In this document: in pieces, positions 40,721 through 53,617 of the stretch
Layout: each line of letters starts with the position of its first letter
Position numbering within the stretch: position 1 is the stretch's first letter
Assembly: GCF_006539885.1 (NCBI RefSeq)
Contig: NZ_BJNW01000004.1
Coordinates: 97,850-161,849, forward strand
DNA length: 64,000 bases
DNA from: Kocuria varians
GTDB taxonomy: Bacteria; Actinomycetota; Actinomycetes; Actinomycetales; Micrococcaceae
Direction of reading: 5' to 3'
Position numbers and translations under genes: made by a program
Notes under the pieces: model-generated
What the model saw: only the letters and a program-made list of their open reading frames with translations
What the model was told of the DNA's origin: nothing
Databases searched by the model: none

Positions 40721-41904
40721 ATGAACTCACCACGGATCGAACCCGCCGTCATGGTCCTCGAGGACGGCACGATCTTCCGCGGCCGCGCCTGGGGCGCGCC
40801 CGGCACCGCGTTCGGCGAGGCGGTCTTCGCCACGGGCATGACCGGCTACCAGGAGACGCTCACGGACCCGTCCTACGCGGGGCAGATCGTGATCCAGACG
40901 GCGCCGCACATCGGGAACACCGGTGTGAACCTCGAGGACATGGAGTCCCGCAAGATCTGGGTCAACGGCTTCGTGGTGCGCGACCCCGCCCGCCGACCCT
41001 CCAACTGGCGCAGCGAGCGCAGCCTGGACGAGGAGCTCGACGCCCAGGGCGTGACCGGCATCCAGGGCGTGGACACCCGCGCCCTGACCCGCCACCTGCG
41101 CGACAAGGGTGCGATGCGCGCCGGGATCTTCTCCGGTGTCGCCGCGCAGCAGCCCACCACGGACCTCGTCCAGCAGGTCACCGAGCAGCCGGCCATGGCC
41201 GGGCGCGCGCTCGCCGAGCACGTGAGCGTGGCCAAGGCCTACGTGGTGGAGCCCTCCGAGCACGGCTGGAGCGGGCCGGTGCGCCACGACGTCGTCGCCG
41301 TGGACCTGGGCATCAAGTCCATGACCCCGCAGCGTCTCGCCGAGCGCGGCGTGCGCGTGCACGTGGTGCCCGCGAGCACAACCTTCGAGCAGATCCGGCA
41401 GCTGGACCCGGACGGCGTGTTCTTTTCCAACGGCCCGGGGGACCCGGCCACGGCGGACGAGCAGGTCGCGATGCTGCGCGAGGTGCTCGACGCCCGCATC
41501 CCGTTCTTCGGGATCTGCTTCGGCAACCAGCTGCTCGGCCGCGCCCTGGGCTTCGGAACCTACAAGCTAACCTTTGGCCACCGCGGCATCAACCAGCCCG
41601 TCATGGACCTCGCCACGGGCACGGTGGAAATCACCTCCCAGAACCACGGCTTCGCGGTGGACGCGCCCGTGGGGGAGACCGTGACCGCACCGGAGTCCCG
41701 CTACGGCCGGGTGGCCGTGTCCCACGTGGGCCTCAACGACAACGTGGTGGAGGGCCTGCGCTGCGAGGACATCCCCGCGTTCTCCGTGCAGTACCACCCC
41801 GAGGCCGCGGCGGGTCCCCATGACTCCGCCTACCTCTTCGACCGCTTTATCGACGTGATGGACCGGGCCGGCCAGGGCTCCGATCCGGAAGCAGGAGACA
41901 ACTG

Positions 41905-41905
<1 letters not shown>
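40721..41905 (+). CDS. carA: Carbamoyl-phosphate synthase small (glutaminase) subunit
   Basis: CarA releases ammonia from glutamine for CarB. The 394-residue protein has the N-terminal CPSase domain ([40 protein letters not shown]) and a class I glutaminase domain with [15 protein letters not shown], nucleophile Cys in [11 protein letters not shown] (the usual LGHQ is FGNQ here, a variant seen in actinobacteria), and the His/Glu pair in [17 protein letters not shown] 40721 is preceded by AAAGGAG. Its stop overlaps the carB ATG. Confidence 0.95.
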
Positions 41906-45217
<3,312 letters not shown>

Positions 45218-45225
<8 letters not shown>

Positions 45226-46159
45226 GCCGTTCGGTGCGCGCCTCGCCACCGCGATGGCGGCCACGGGTCCGCTGTGCGTGGGCATCGACCCGCACCCCGC
45301 GCTGCTCGACGCGTGGGGGCTGCCCGACGACGCCGCGGGGCTGGAGCGGTTCTCCCGCACGGTCGTGGAGGCCGCGGCCGAGCACGCCGCCGCGCTGAAG
45401 CCGCAGGTCGCGCTCTTCGAGGCGCACGGTGCGGCAGGGCTCGCGGTGCTCGAGCGGGTGCTGCGCGATGCCGCGGACGCCGGGGTGCTGAGCATCGCGG
45501 ACGCCAAGCGGGGGGACATCGGCTCCACCATGGCGGCCTACGCCCGGGCCTGGCTCGCGGACGACTCGCCCTTGGCCGCCGACGCCGTGACGCTGAGCCC
45601 GTACCTCGGCTTCGAGTCGCTGCGCCCCGCCCTGGACCTCGCCCGGGAGACCGGTCGCGGCACGTTCGTGCTCGCGCTGACCTCCAACCCGGAGGGCGCG
45701 GCCGTCCAGCACGTGGGCGGCACGCGTTCCGTGGCGGGCTCGGTGCTCGACGCCGTGGCGCGCGAGAACGCGACCTCGGCCCCGCACGACGACGCCGCGG
45801 CGTCGTCGCACGTGGGAGCCGGGACCGCCCACGGGGTGTCATGCGCACATCGTGACGAAATCGTGACGTCACCTGGACCGACGCCCCTGGGCTCGTGCGG
45901 AGTGGTCATCGGGGCCACCGTGGGGGAGGCGCTGCACCGGCTGAAGATCGACCTCGAGCCGCTCGGCGGCCCGATCCTGGCACCCGGATACGGCGCCCAG
46001 GGCGCGGGCGCGGAGGACCTCGCGGCGGTGTTCGAGCACGTCAGACCGGCAGTGCTCGCCAACTCGTCCCGCGGGATCCTCGCCCACGGCCCGGACGTCA
46101 CCGCCCTGCGCGACGCCATCCGTGCCTCCACAGACGAGCTACGCGCACATCTCAGCTGA
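45218..46159 (+). CDS. pyrF: Orotidine 5'-phosphate decarboxylase (type 2)
   Basis: PyrF decarboxylates OMP to UMP. The 313-residue protein shows [31 protein letters not shown], the catalytic motif of the type 2 subfamily [19 protein letters not shown] (near residue 91; start [11 protein letters not shown]), [10 protein letters not shown], and [14 protein letters not shown] (near 253). Length is increased by a ~40-residue insertion (residues ~185-227, Ala/Ser/His-rich) before [14 protein letters not shown]. The insertion contains a perfect 22-bp palindrome (45787-45808) built from the recurrent 14-mer. The GTG overlaps the end of carB. It closes the pyr operon. Confidence 0.93.
45786..45808. 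repeat. 22-bp perfect palindrome inside pyrF
   Basis: Positions 45787-45808 read the same on both strands. The palindrome is two fused, overlapping, opposed copies of ACGACGACGCCGCG (45786-45799 forward, 45796-45808 reverse). It encodes DDAAASS in a non-conserved insertion of PyrF. Confidence 0.6.
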
Positions 46160-46173
46160 GCCCCACAACCCCT

Positions 46174-46218
46174 GAACGCCCCCTGACGCGGTCCGTCCGA
46201 CCACGTCAGGGGGCGTTC
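46174..46218 (+). terminator. pyr operon terminator
   Basis: A perfect 15-bp stem (46174-46188 with 46204-46218) around a 15-nt loop, 14 nt after the pyrF stop. Confidence 0.8.
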
Positions 46219-46224
46219 GCGGTG

Positions 46225-46253
46225 TTTACCGGGGCAAACGGAACGGGTACTTT
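46225..46253 (+). promoter_or_regulatory. Candidate promoter of mihF
   Basis: TTTACC (46225-46230) and TACTTT (46248-46253) are separated by 17 bp, one of the better -35/-10 pairs in the window, right after the pyr terminator and ~75 nt before mihF. Confidence 0.5.
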
Positions 46254-46328
46254 CGGTGTGACCACTCCGACGCGCCACCCCCCAATCGGGCGCCCGGAGC
46301 TGCTGGTACACGAAGAGGAGAGCTGGGC

Positions 46329-46643
46329 ATGGCACTACGGCCACTGACGGACGAGGAGCGCGCGAGCGCTCGCGAGAAGGCCACCGCGGCACGCACCGCG
46401 CGGGCGGAGATCAAGAAGGGACTGCGGGACGGATCGCTCACCGTGGCGGACGTGCTGTCCCGCAGCGAGGGCGACGAGGCGGTCAGCCGCCTGAAGGTCA
46501 CCGAGCTGCTCGAGGCGACCCCGGGGATCGGCAAGGTGCGCTCCGCGGCGATCATGGAGAACATCGGGATCGCCCCCACGCGCCGGGTGCGCGGTCTCGG
46601 GCAGCACCAGCGCCGTGCGCTGGTGGACTACCTGGACCGCTGA
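46329..46643 (+). CDS. mihF: Actinobacterial integration host factor (mIHF)
   Basis: mIHF is a nucleoid-associated DNA-binding protein unique to actinobacteria, unrelated in fold to E. coli IHF, and required for mycobacteriophage L5 integration. The 104-residue protein fits fully: basic N-terminal helix (DEERASAREKATAARTARAE), LRDGSLTVADVLSRSEGDE, and the helix-turn-helix-like end ATPGIGKVRSAAIMENIGI followed by RRVRGLGQHQRRALVDYL. ATG 46329 follows GAGGAGAG. Gene order mihF-gmk-rpoZ is typical of the phylum. Confidence 0.95.
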   Translation: MALRPLTDEERASAREKATAARTARAEIKKGLRDGSLTVADVLSRSEGDEAVSRLKVTELLEATPGIGKVRSAAIMENIGIAPTRRVRGLGQHQRRALVDYLDR

Positions 46644-46673
46644 CGCCGCGGGCGGGGCGCACGCCCCGGTTGG

Positions 46674-46679
46674 TACAGT
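46674..46679 (+). promoter_or_regulatory. Candidate -10 box for gmk, with a 5' leader hairpin
   Basis: TACAGT lies ~49 nt before the gmk GTG. Directly after it GGACGAGC (46683-46690) and GCTCGTCC (46696-46703) form a perfect 8-bp hairpin that would sit at the very 5' end of the mRNA. Confidence 0.45.
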
Positions 46680-46727
46680 GGCGGACGAGCGAGCCGCTCG
46701 TCCACCACCGTCCCCTGGAGGTATTCC

Positions 46728-47303
46728 GTGACCCCGTCGCCCACCGTGACCGTTCTGGCCGGCCCCACGGCCGTGGGGAAGGGGACCGTCTCCACCTACG
46801 TGCGGGACCACTACCCGCAGGTGTGGCTCTCGGTCTCCGCGACCACCCGGGCACCGCGCCCCGGTGAGGTCGAGGGCGTGCACTACTACTTCGTGAGCGA
46901 CGACGAGTTCGACGCCATGATCGAGCGCCACGACCTGCTGGAGTGGGCCGTGGTGCACAACCTGCACCGCTACGGCACCCCGCGCCACACCGTGGACGAG
47001 GCGCTGGCCGCCGGACGCAGCGTCCTGCTGGAGATCGACCTGCAGGGCGCGCGCAGCATCCGCCAGACCCTGCCGGACGCCCGCTTCGTGTTCCTGGCCC
47101 CTCCCAGCTGGGAGGAAATGGTGCAGCGTCTCGTCGGACGGGGCACCGAGACCCCGGAGCAGCAGCAGCGGCGGCTCGAAACGGCTAAACTGGAACTTGC
47201 GGCGCGCTCGGAGTTCGACCACACGGTCGTCAACGACACCGTGGAACGCGCCGCCGCCGAACTCGTGGCTCTCATGGGACTGCCGGACGAGCAGGGCCGC
47301 TGA
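46728..47303 (+). CDS. gmk: Guanylate kinase
   Basis: Gmk phosphorylates GMP to GDP. The 191-residue protein has the P-loop [17 protein letters not shown] (near residue 7), the GMP-binding block [21 protein letters not shown] (near 31), the [17 protein letters not shown] segment, [14 protein letters not shown] (near 98) and the lid [17 protein letters not shown] start with GGAGG eight bases before it. Followed by rpoZ at an ~80-nt distance. Confidence 0.95.
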   Translation: MTPSPTVTVLAGPTAVGKGTVSTYVRDHYPQVWLSVSATTRAPRPGEVEGVHYYFVSDDEFDAMIERHDLLEWAVVHNLHRYGTPRHTVDEALAAGRSVLLEIDLQGARSIRQTLPDARFVFLAPPSWEEMVQRLVGRGTETPEQQQRRLETAKLELAARSEFDHTVVNDTVERAAAELVALMGLPDEQGR

Positions 47304-47385
47304 GCCCTCCGCCCGCGGGGACCTGCACGGTCCGTCCCGAGCCAGCACAGACATCCACCTCCACATCTCAGGAGTCAAGACACAC

Positions 47386-47859
47386 GTGAGCATGAACAAC
47401 GAAGGCATCGTCGACCCGCCCGTGGACCGCCTCCTCGACAAGACGGACTCCAAGTACGGCCTGGTGATCTTCGCTGCCCGTCGGGCCCGCCAGATCAACG
47501 CGTACTACTCGCAGCTGCACGAGGGCCTGTTCGAGTACGTGGGTCCGCTCGTGGATACGCAGCTCAACGAGAAGCCGCTGTCCATCGCGTTCCGCGAGAT
47601 CGACGAGGGCCTGATCGAGGCGCACCACATCGCCCACGCCGGGTTCACCCCCAACGGTCAGCTGATCTCGGACGAGCCCACCGCCACCGAGATGTTCACC
47701 GGTGACTTCTTCGCCCAGGCGGATGACGCCGGCAGCGCGGCGGTCTTCTCCGACGGCGTGCAGGTCACGGAGGAGGAGTCCCCGGAGGGCTCCGAAACCG
47801 TCACGGAGACCGTGACCGAGGAGGTCACTGAGGACTCCGCGGAGCCCACCGAGCAGTGA
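47386..47859 (+). CDS. rpoZ: RNA polymerase omega subunit
   Basis: Omega stabilises the beta' subunit of RNA polymerase. The core matches: [36 protein letters not shown], and [17 protein letters not shown]. The 157-residue protein is longer than the usual ~90-110 because of an acidic Glu/Thr-rich tail ([20 protein letters not shown]). GTG 47386 is selected over ATG 47392 because AGGAG at 47370-47374 suits the GTG spacing. The coaBC GTG overlaps its stop. Confidence 0.93.
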   Translation: MSMNNEGIVDPPVDRLLDKTDSKYGLVIFAARRARQINAYYSQLHEGLFEYVGPLVDTQLNEKPLSIAFREIDEGLIEAHHIAHAGFTPNGQLISDEPTATEMFTGDFFAQADDAGSAAVFSDGVQVTEEESPEGSETVTETVTEEVTEDSAEPTEQ

Positions 47860-49157
47860 CGGTGACTCCCACCGGCCACGCCCCCGTCCGCTCCGGCACC
47901 GGCGCTTCCCTGCGCGTGGTGCTGGGTGTGGGCGGGGGCATCGCCGCATACAAGGCCGCTGCGCTCTCCCGGCTCTTCTCCGAGGCGGGGCACCACGTGG
48001 TGCCCATGCCCACCCAGGCCGCGCTGCACTTCGTGGGTGCGCCCACGTGGGAGGCGCTCACGGGTGAGCGCGTCTCCGAGACGGTGTTCGACCGCGTGGA
48101 CACCGTGAACCACGTGGCCCAGGGACAGTCCGCGGACCTCGTGGTGATCGCCCCGGCCACCGCGGACCTGATGGCCCGGGTGGCGCACGGGCACGCGGAC
48201 GACCTGCTCTCCACCACGGTGCTGGCCACCGCCGCGCCGGTGCTGCTCGCCCCGGCCATGCACACCGAGATGTGGCACAACCCCGCCACGCGACGCAACG
48301 TGGCGCTGCTGCGGGAGCTGGGCCACACGGTGCTGGAGCCGGCGAGCGGTCGGCTCACGGGCACGGACAGCGGCCCCGGGCGTCTGCCGGAGCCGCAGGA
48401 GATCTTCGACGCCGCCATGGCGCTCGTACGTGCCGGTGGTTCCACCGGGGACGACGCCGTCGCGCCCGGCTCCCTGCGGGGACGTCGCGTGCTCGTCACG
48501 GCGGGCGGCACACGCGAGCCGCTGGACCCCGTGCGCTACCTGGGCAACCGGTCCTCGGGCAAGCAGGGGATCGCCGTGGCCCGTGCGGCACGCGATGCGG
48601 GGGCAGACGTGCACCTGATCGTCGCCCACGTGGAGACCGAGCTGCCGGTGGGCGTGGAGATCAGCCACGTGTCCTCGGCGCACGAGCTCGAGGCGGCAAC
48701 CCTGGCCGCGGCGCGGCGCAGCGACGTCGTCGTCATGGCCGCGGCGGTCGCCGACTACCGCCCGGAGACCGTGGGCGAGCACAAGATGAAGAAGTCCGAG
48801 GACGGCACGGACCCCGTGCTGCGCCTCGTGCGCAACCCGGACATCCTGCGCGGCGTGGTCACCCAGCGGGACGAGCAGAAGCTCGACCAGCTGGTGGTGG
48901 GATTCGCCGCGGAGACCGGGGATGCCGAGCACTCGGTGCTCGAGTTCGGCCGCGCCAAGCTGCGCCGCAAGGGCTGCGACCTGCTCGTGCTCAACGAGGT
49001 GGGCACGGACAAGGTCTTCGGCCGCGACGACACCGAGGTGGTCGTGCTCTCGGCGCACTCGGACGAGGAGAGCGGGGCGCGCGGCAGCAAGGACGAGGTG
49101 GCGCGTTTCATCGTGCGACGCATCGCCTCCGAAGCCGGTGTCGGTGCCGACGGGTAG
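47856..49157 (+). CDS. coaBC: Bifunctional phosphopantothenoylcysteine decarboxylase/synthetase (CoaBC)
   Basis: CoaBC carries out two steps of coenzyme A synthesis: joining cysteine to phosphopantothenate (CoaB) and decarboxylating the product (CoaC, FMN). The 433-residue protein begins the CoaC flavoprotein domain at [19 protein letters not shown], with [22 protein letters not shown] and [12 protein letters not shown]. The CoaB domain starts at [20 protein letters not shown] and includes [22 protein letters not shown] overlaps the rpoZ stop. Its own TAG stop is part of the -10-like TAGGGT before metK. Confidence 0.95.
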   Translation: MTVTPTGHAPVRSGTGASLRVVLGVGGGIAAYKAAALSRLFSEAGHHVVPMPTQAALHFVGAPTWEALTGERVSETVFDRVDTVNHVAQGQSADLVVIAPATADLMARVAHGHADDLLSTTVLATAAPVLLAPAMHTEMWHNPATRRNVALLRELGHTVLEPASGRLTGTDSGPGRLPEPQEIFDAAMALVRAGGSTGDDAVAPGSLRGRRVLVTAGGTREPLDPVRYLGNRSSGKQGIAVARAARDAGADVHLIVAHVETELPVGVEISHVSSAHELEAATLAAARRSDVVVMAAAVADYRPETVGEHKMKKSEDGTDPVLRLVRNPDILRGVVTQRDEQKLDQLVVGFAAETGDAEHSVLEFGRAKLRRKGCDLLVLNEVGTDKVFGRDDTEVVVLSAHSDEESGARGSKDEVARFIVRRIASEAGVGADG

Positions 49158-49160
49158 GGT
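49155..49160 (+). promoter_or_regulatory. Candidate -10 box for a leaderless metK transcript
   Basis: TAGGGT overlaps the coaBC stop. A start point ~7 nt downstream would be the GTG at 49167, the second of two in-frame GTGs. No Shine-Dalgarno precedes either one, so a leaderless mRNA is plausible. No SAM riboswitch-like structure is present. Confidence 0.45.
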
Positions 49161-50372
49161 GTGAGCGTGACCGAAACGAGTGAACACCTGCGCATCTTCA
49201 CGTCCGAGTCCGTGACCGAGGGCCACCCGGACAAGATCTGTGACCAGATCTCCGACTCGATCCTGGACGCCCTGCTGAGCGAGGACCCCGAGTCCTCCGT
49301 GGCGGTCGAGACCATGGTCACCACGGGCCTCGTGCACGTGGCCGGCGAGGTCAAGACGGACGCGTACGTGGACATCCCGCACATCGTGCGCAAGACCCTG
49401 CTCGACATCGGCTACAACTCCTCCGTCCACGGCTTCGACGGCGAGTTCTGCGGCGTGTCCATCAGCGTGGGCGAGCAGTCCAACGAGATCTACGAGGGCG
49501 TGTTCACCTCCCTCGAGGAGCGCACCGGCACCGCCAAGGACCCCCGTGACGCGCAGGGTGCCGGGGACCAGGGCATCATGTTCGGCTACGCCGCGGACGA
49601 GACGGACGTCCTGATGCCCGCGCCGATCCTGCTGGCCCACCGGCTCTCCGAGCAGCTCACGCGCGTGCGCAAGACCGCGGTGCTGCCCGAGCTGCGCCCG
49701 GACGGCAAGACCCAGGTGACGCTCGGCTACGATGGCCACACGCCCGTGTCCGTGGACACCGTGGTGGTCTCCTCGCAGCACGCGGAGAACTACGATCTCG
49801 ACCAGCTCACGAGCGACCTCACCGCGAGTGTCATCATGCCCGTGCTCGAGGACTCGGGGCTGGACCTCTCCGCCACCCGGATCATCGTGAACCCCGCCGG
49901 GAACTTCGTGCGCGGCGGGCCCGTGGGGGACGCCGGGCTGACCGGCCGCAAGATCATCGTGGACACCTACGGCGGCATGGCCCGTCACGGCGGTGGCGCG
50001 TTCTCCGGCAAGGACCCCTCCAAGGTGGACCGTTCCGCCGCGTACGCGATGCGCTGGGTCGCGAAGAACGTGGTGGCAGCCGGTCTCGCGCGCCGTGCCG
50101 AGGTGCAGGTCGCGTACGCGATCGGCCAGGCGCACCCCGTGGGCCTCTACGTGGAGACCTTCGGCACCGAGACGGTGGATCCCGCGCGGATCGAGAAGGC
50201 CATCACCGAGGTCTTCGACCTGCGCCCGCTGGCCATCATCGAGGACCTGGACCTCAAGCGGCCCATCTACGCCAAGACGGCCGCGCACGGGCACTTCGGC
50301 CGCGAGGACCCCGACTTCATGTGGGAGCGCACCAACCGGGTCCAGGAGTTGCGTTCCGCCGCAGGGCTGTGA
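49161..50372 (+). CDS. metK: S-adenosylmethionine synthetase
   Basis: MetK makes S-adenosylmethionine from methionine and ATP. The 403-residue protein has [20 protein letters not shown], the [16 protein letters not shown] hexapeptide region (near residue 133), [20 protein letters not shown] (P-loop-like, near 275), and [14 protein letters not shown]. Two in-frame GTGs (49161 and 49167) can start it. The second gives [11 protein letters not shown], matches the usual N-terminus, and is correctly placed for leaderless initiation after the TAGGGT box. Confidence 0.96.
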   Translation: MSVTETSEHLRIFTSESVTEGHPDKICDQISDSILDALLSEDPESSVAVETMVTTGLVHVAGEVKTDAYVDIPHIVRKTLLDIGYNSSVHGFDGEFCGVSISVGEQSNEIYEGVFTSLEERTGTAKDPRDAQGAGDQGIMFGYAADETDVLMPAPILLAHRLSEQLTRVRKTAVLPELRPDGKTQVTLGYDGHTPVSVDTVVVSSQHAENYDLDQLTSDLTASVIMPVLEDSGLDLSATRIIVNPAGNFVRGGPVGDAGLTGRKIIVDTYGGMARHGGGAFSGKDPSKVDRSAAYAMRWVAKNVVAAGLARRAEVQVAYAIGQAHPVGLYVETFGTETVDPARIEKAITEVFDLRPLAIIEDLDLKRPIYAKTAAHGHFGREDPDFMWERTNRVQELRSAAGL

Positions 50373-52648
50373 GCCCTGAGCCGGTTCCTGCGGCGTCCGA
50401 CGACGCGCCGGGCGAGCAGCTTGCCCTCACCGGCCTGCCCCCGGTAGCGGCGACCGCGCGCCCGCCGTCCCGGTCCGAGCGGACGACGGCGTCGCGCACG
50501 CTCGGCTCCGAGGGCCAGGCCCCCGTGGACCCCGTGGCGAAGGTGCTGCTCGAGGCCTACGTGCCCCACCTGGACCGGCTCTTTGACTACCGCGTGACCG
50601 CGGCCCTGGACGAGCAGGCGGTCGTGGGTTCCAAGGTCTCCGTCCTGTTCTCCGGGCGCACCATGTCCGGGTGGGTCGTCGCGCGCGTGGACCACACGGA
50701 GGTCGCCGAGGACCGGTTGCTGCCCATCCGGCGGGTCCTGACGCCGCTGCCGGTGGCCCGTCCCGAGATCGTGGACCTCGCGGAGGCCGTCGCCCAGCGC
50801 TGCGCCGGCACCGCGGCGGACGTGCTGCGCGTGGCGATCGCTCCGCGGGTGGCCAGGGTGGACAAGGAGTTCGCCGCGGAGACGGAGGCCACACAGGCCG
50901 GCGGCGCCGCGCAAGCGGAGGCAGTGGCACCTCGCGATCCGGACGAGTCCGACTCGACCTCCGGAGCGGGCGGAGGCATCGCGGCGCCGTCGCCGGCCGT
51001 GTGGGAGCACTACGTCCAGGGACCCGAGTTCGTTGCCGCGCTGGCGGCGGGGGATCCGGCGCGCGCCGTCGTCGAGGTGCTGCCGTCCGCCCCGGACCAC
51101 GACTGGGCGTCCCTGACCGCGAACGCCATGGCCACCGCGTACGCGGCGGGCCGCGGTGCGGTGGGCGTGGTCGCGGACCACAAGGCCCTGGAACGGCTGG
51201 AGACGGCGCTGCACGCGCTCGTGGGGGAGGACGCCGTCGTGCGGCTGCACGGCGGGGACGGCCCCACCCCGCGCTACCGGGGGTTCCTGGAACTTGCCCT
51301 GGGGCGCAAGCGGCTCGCGGTGGGCACCCGGTCCGCGGCCTACGCCCCCGTGCAGGATCTCGCGCTCGTGTGCTGCCACGACGACGGCGACGTCAACTTC
51401 GTGGAGCAGCGTGCTCCCTACCAGCACACGCGCGACGTCCTGCTCGTCCGGGCGCAGCAGCAGGGGCTGGCCGCCCTGTTCACGGGCTACGCGGTGAGTC
51501 CTGAGGCGCAGCGTCTCGTGGCCACCCGCTGGGCGGCGCGGGTGGCCCCGGACCGTGCAGAGCTGCGTCGTTTCTCGCCGCGCATCGAGGCGACCTCGGA
51601 CTCCTACAACACGGAGCGCGACCCTCTCGCGGCCCGGGCGAGACTGCCGCACGAGGCGTTCCGCGTGGCCCGGGCCGCACTGGAGAAGGGGCCGGTGCTC
51701 GTGCAGGTCGCGCGCAAGGGCTACGCCCCCGTGCTCGCGTGCCAGCGCTGCCGCACCCCGGCGCGCTGCCAGTCCTGCGACGGACCCCTGGCTTTGGGCT
51801 CGGCGCGGTCGGTGCCCGTGTGCACGTGGTGCGGGCGGCAGGCTCACGACTGGCGCTGCGTGGAGTGCGGCTTCACCCGCGTGCGGCTGAGCACCGTGGG
51901 GGCCGGGCGGACCGCCGAGGAGCTCGGCCGCTCGTTCCCCAAGCTGCCGGTGATCTCCTCGAGCGAGTCCACCGTGCGCGCACGGGTGGGGTCGAAGCCC
52001 GCGCTCGTGGTGGCGACCCCGGGGGCCGAGCCGGTGGCCGAGGGGGGCTACGCGGCGGCTCTGCTGCTCGACGGGGACCAGATGCTCGCGCGCCCGTGGC
52101 TGCGCGCGGAGGAGCAGACGCTGCGGCGGTGGTTCAACGCGGCGGCCCTCGTGCGCTCCGGCGCCGAGGGCGGCACCGTGGTGGTCACGGCGGACCACGA
52201 CCGCGCCGTCTCGGCCCTCGTGCGCTGGGACCCTGCGGGCCACGCGGAGCGTGAACTGGCGGAGCGTCACGAGCTCGGGCTGCCCCCGGCGGTGCGCACG
52301 GCGGCGCTGACCGGGCCGCGGGATGCCGTGGACGCCACCCTGCGGGACCTCGCGCTGCCGCAGCGGGTTCGCGTCGTGGGGCCCGCCCCCGTGGAGACGG
52401 CGCCCGGCAACGGTGCGGATCCCGTGGACACCGGCACGGGGGAGGCGGCACCCGCCACGCTCGACGGCTCCGACGCCCCGCGGGCCGGCGAGCGCGGTGG
52501 CGGCAGACCGTACCGGGCGCTGCTGTTCTTCAGCTTCGGGATCGCGCCGAGGATCACGGGGGCCCTGCGGGCGGAGAAGGCCCGCGCCTCGGCGCTGCGC
52601 GAACACGCACCGGTGACCGTGCGCTGCGACGTCGCCGATCTGCTGTGA
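50369..52648 (+). CDS. priA: PriA-like primosomal protein N' without helicase ATPase motif
   Basis: PriA restarts replication at abandoned forks. The 759-residue protein has the N-terminal DNA-binding region ([38 protein letters not shown]) and the zinc-binding cysteines of the primosomal protein ([15 protein letters not shown], then CTWCG and CVECG, residues ~457-505). I find no Walker A GKT/GKS and no DExH box where the helicase should be, as is known for actinobacterial PriA proteins, which are probably structural. A ~35-residue Ala/Gly-rich insertion occurs near residue 190. GTG overlaps the metK stop. Confidence 0.9.
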   Translation: MSPEPVPAASDDAPGEQLALTGLPPVAATARPPSRSERTTASRTLGSEGQAPVDPVAKVLLEAYVPHLDRLFDYRVTAALDEQAVVGSKVSVLFSGRTMSGWVVARVDHTEVAEDRLLPIRRVLTPLPVARPEIVDLAEAVAQRCAGTAADVLRVAIAPRVARVDKEFAAETEATQAGGAAQAEAVAPRDPDESDSTSGAGGGIAAPSPAVWEHYVQGPEFVAALAAGDPARAVVEVLPSAPDHDWASLTANAMATAYAAGRGAVGVVADHKALERLETALHALVGEDAVVRLHGGDGPTPRYRGFLELALGRKRLAVGTRSAAYAPVQDLALVCCHDDGDVNFVEQRAPYQHTRDVLLVRAQQQGLAALFTGYAVSPEAQRLVATRWAARVAPDRAELRRFSPRIEATSDSYNTERDPLAARARLPHEAFRVARAALEKGPVLVQVARKGYAPVLACQRCRTPARCQSCDGPLALGSARSVPVCTWCGRQAHDWRCVECGFTRVRLSTVGAGRTAEELGRSFPKLPVISSSESTVRARVGSKPALVVATPGAEPVAEGGYAAALLLDGDQMLARPWLRAEEQTLRRWFNAAALVRSGAEGGTVVVTADHDRAVSALVRWDPAGHAERELAERHELGLPPAVRTAALTGPRDAVDATLRDLALPQRVRVVGPAPVETAPGNGADPVDTGTGEAAPATLDGSDAPRAGERGGGRPYRALLFFSFGIAPRITGALRAEKARASALREHAPVTVRCDVADLL

Positions 52649-52771
52649 CCCGGGCCACAGGACCGTCCCCGGGGGTGCACGAGGCCCGCTCAGCGGCGCG
52701 GTTGTCGCTCCCCGCCCGGTCTCCGACGTGGGTTATTGCACACCCGGGCGCCGCCCCGGGAATGTGACGAA

Positions 52772-52829
52772 CTGTGAACCGGGCGCAGCCGTGGTCCGTT
52801 CACTTCTCTACGGTGAAGGGCACGTTCAC
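52772..52829. promoter_or_regulatory. Cluster of GTGAA/TTCAC half-sites before the DUF4242 gene
   Basis: Within the 259-nt gap, TGTGAAC (52773-52779), GTTCAC (52798-52803), GTGAA (52813-52817) and GTTCAC (52824-52829) form alternating opposed half-sites roughly 10-25 nt apart. They resemble operators for a dimeric regulator. No regulator gene is adjacent, and no clear promoter hexamers stand out. Confidence 0.35.
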
Positions 52830-52907
52830 GCGGGGTTGCTCTCGTGCACCGAGCACACTGCCCGGTGCGCGGCGCGTCCCCGCACGACCCTCGCCGAAAG
52901 GACCAGC

Positions 52908-53441
52908 ATGTCGCTGCAGCTCATCGAACTCGTTCCCGCCACCCCCGAGAAGGAGGCCGTGCGCTCGATCATCGACGCGACGTCGACCGCCGTGTCCCAG
53001 GCCTCCGCCGAACTCATCGAGTCGCAGGTCACCGCCGACCACGGCCGGGTGTTCGTGGTCGTGGAGAGCGAGAGCACGGAGGGCCTCGCGGAGACCGTCC
53101 GCGCCGCTCTCGCCGACACCGTCACCGAGGTCACCGGCCCGGACGAGGTCCGCCTGGTCGGCGCGGAGCTCGAGGACATCAAGAAGCTCAAGGGCCAGAC
53201 CGACTACCTCGTGGAGTGGGACATCCCCGCCGAGATCACGATGGACCAGTACCTGGCGCGCAAGAAGGCGAACTCGCCCAAGTACGCCGAGGTGCCGGAG
53301 GTCTCGTTCCTGCGCACCTACGTGCGCGAGGACACCGCCAAGTGCCTGTGCTTCTACAACGCGCCGGACGAGGACGCCGTGGTGCGCGCCCGCGCCGCCG
53401 TGAGCACGCCCTTCGACCGCATGTTCAAGCTCGAGGTCTGA
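52908..53441 (+). CDS. DUF4242 family protein (SCO4226-like)
   Basis: The 177-residue protein ends in an ~80-residue DUF4242 domain (YLVEWDIPAEITMDQYLARK; VSFLRTYVREDTAKCLCFYN; DEDAVVRARAAVSTPFDRMF). The Streptomyces member SCO4226 of this family is a small ferredoxin-like nickel-binding protein. Whether the metal site is kept here cannot be judged. The N-terminal ~90 residues form another alpha/beta domain of similar style (QLIELVPATPEKEAVRSIID), suggesting an internal duplication. The ATG follows GAAAGGACC. It is the first gene of a cluster with an acyl-CoA-dehydrogenase-like enzyme and an ABC importer, so a role tied to the imported substrate is likely. Confidence 0.75.
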   Translation: MSLQLIELVPATPEKEAVRSIIDATSTAVSQASAELIESQVTADHGRVFVVVESESTEGLAETVRAALADTVTEVTGPDEVRLVGAELEDIKKLKGQTDYLVEWDIPAEITMDQYLARKKANSPKYAEVPEVSFLRTYVREDTAKCLCFYNAPDEDAVVRARAAVSTPFDRMFKLEV

Positions 53442-53450
53442 GCCAGGAGC

Positions 53451-53504
53451 CCCTGCGCCGCGTGGCCGGCACCGGGCATCCACCCGGGTGCCGTCCACGC
53501 AGGG
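53451..53504 (+). terminator. Hairpin after the DUF4242 gene
   Basis: CCCTGCG (53451-53457) pairs with CGCAGGG (53498-53504) and GGCACC (53468-53473) with GGTGCC (53487-53492). It lies 10 nt after the stop and could terminate or attenuate transcription before the downstream four genes. The rest of the 176-nt gap has a near-copy of the recurrent 14-mer at 53512-53523. Confidence 0.45.
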
Positions 53505-53617
53505 CCGCGGACGGCGTCGTCGTCCCGCCCCCTCCCAGCGCCGCGCCAGCACCTCTCGGCACCACGCCGAGCGGTCCCGCGACGCGCCGTGACCTCTCGA
53601 CCCACCGAACGGAAACG

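Noticed and set aside
49100..49166. SAM riboswitch before metK
   Set aside because: There is no intergenic space; coaBC coding sequence runs to four bases before the first metK start codon.
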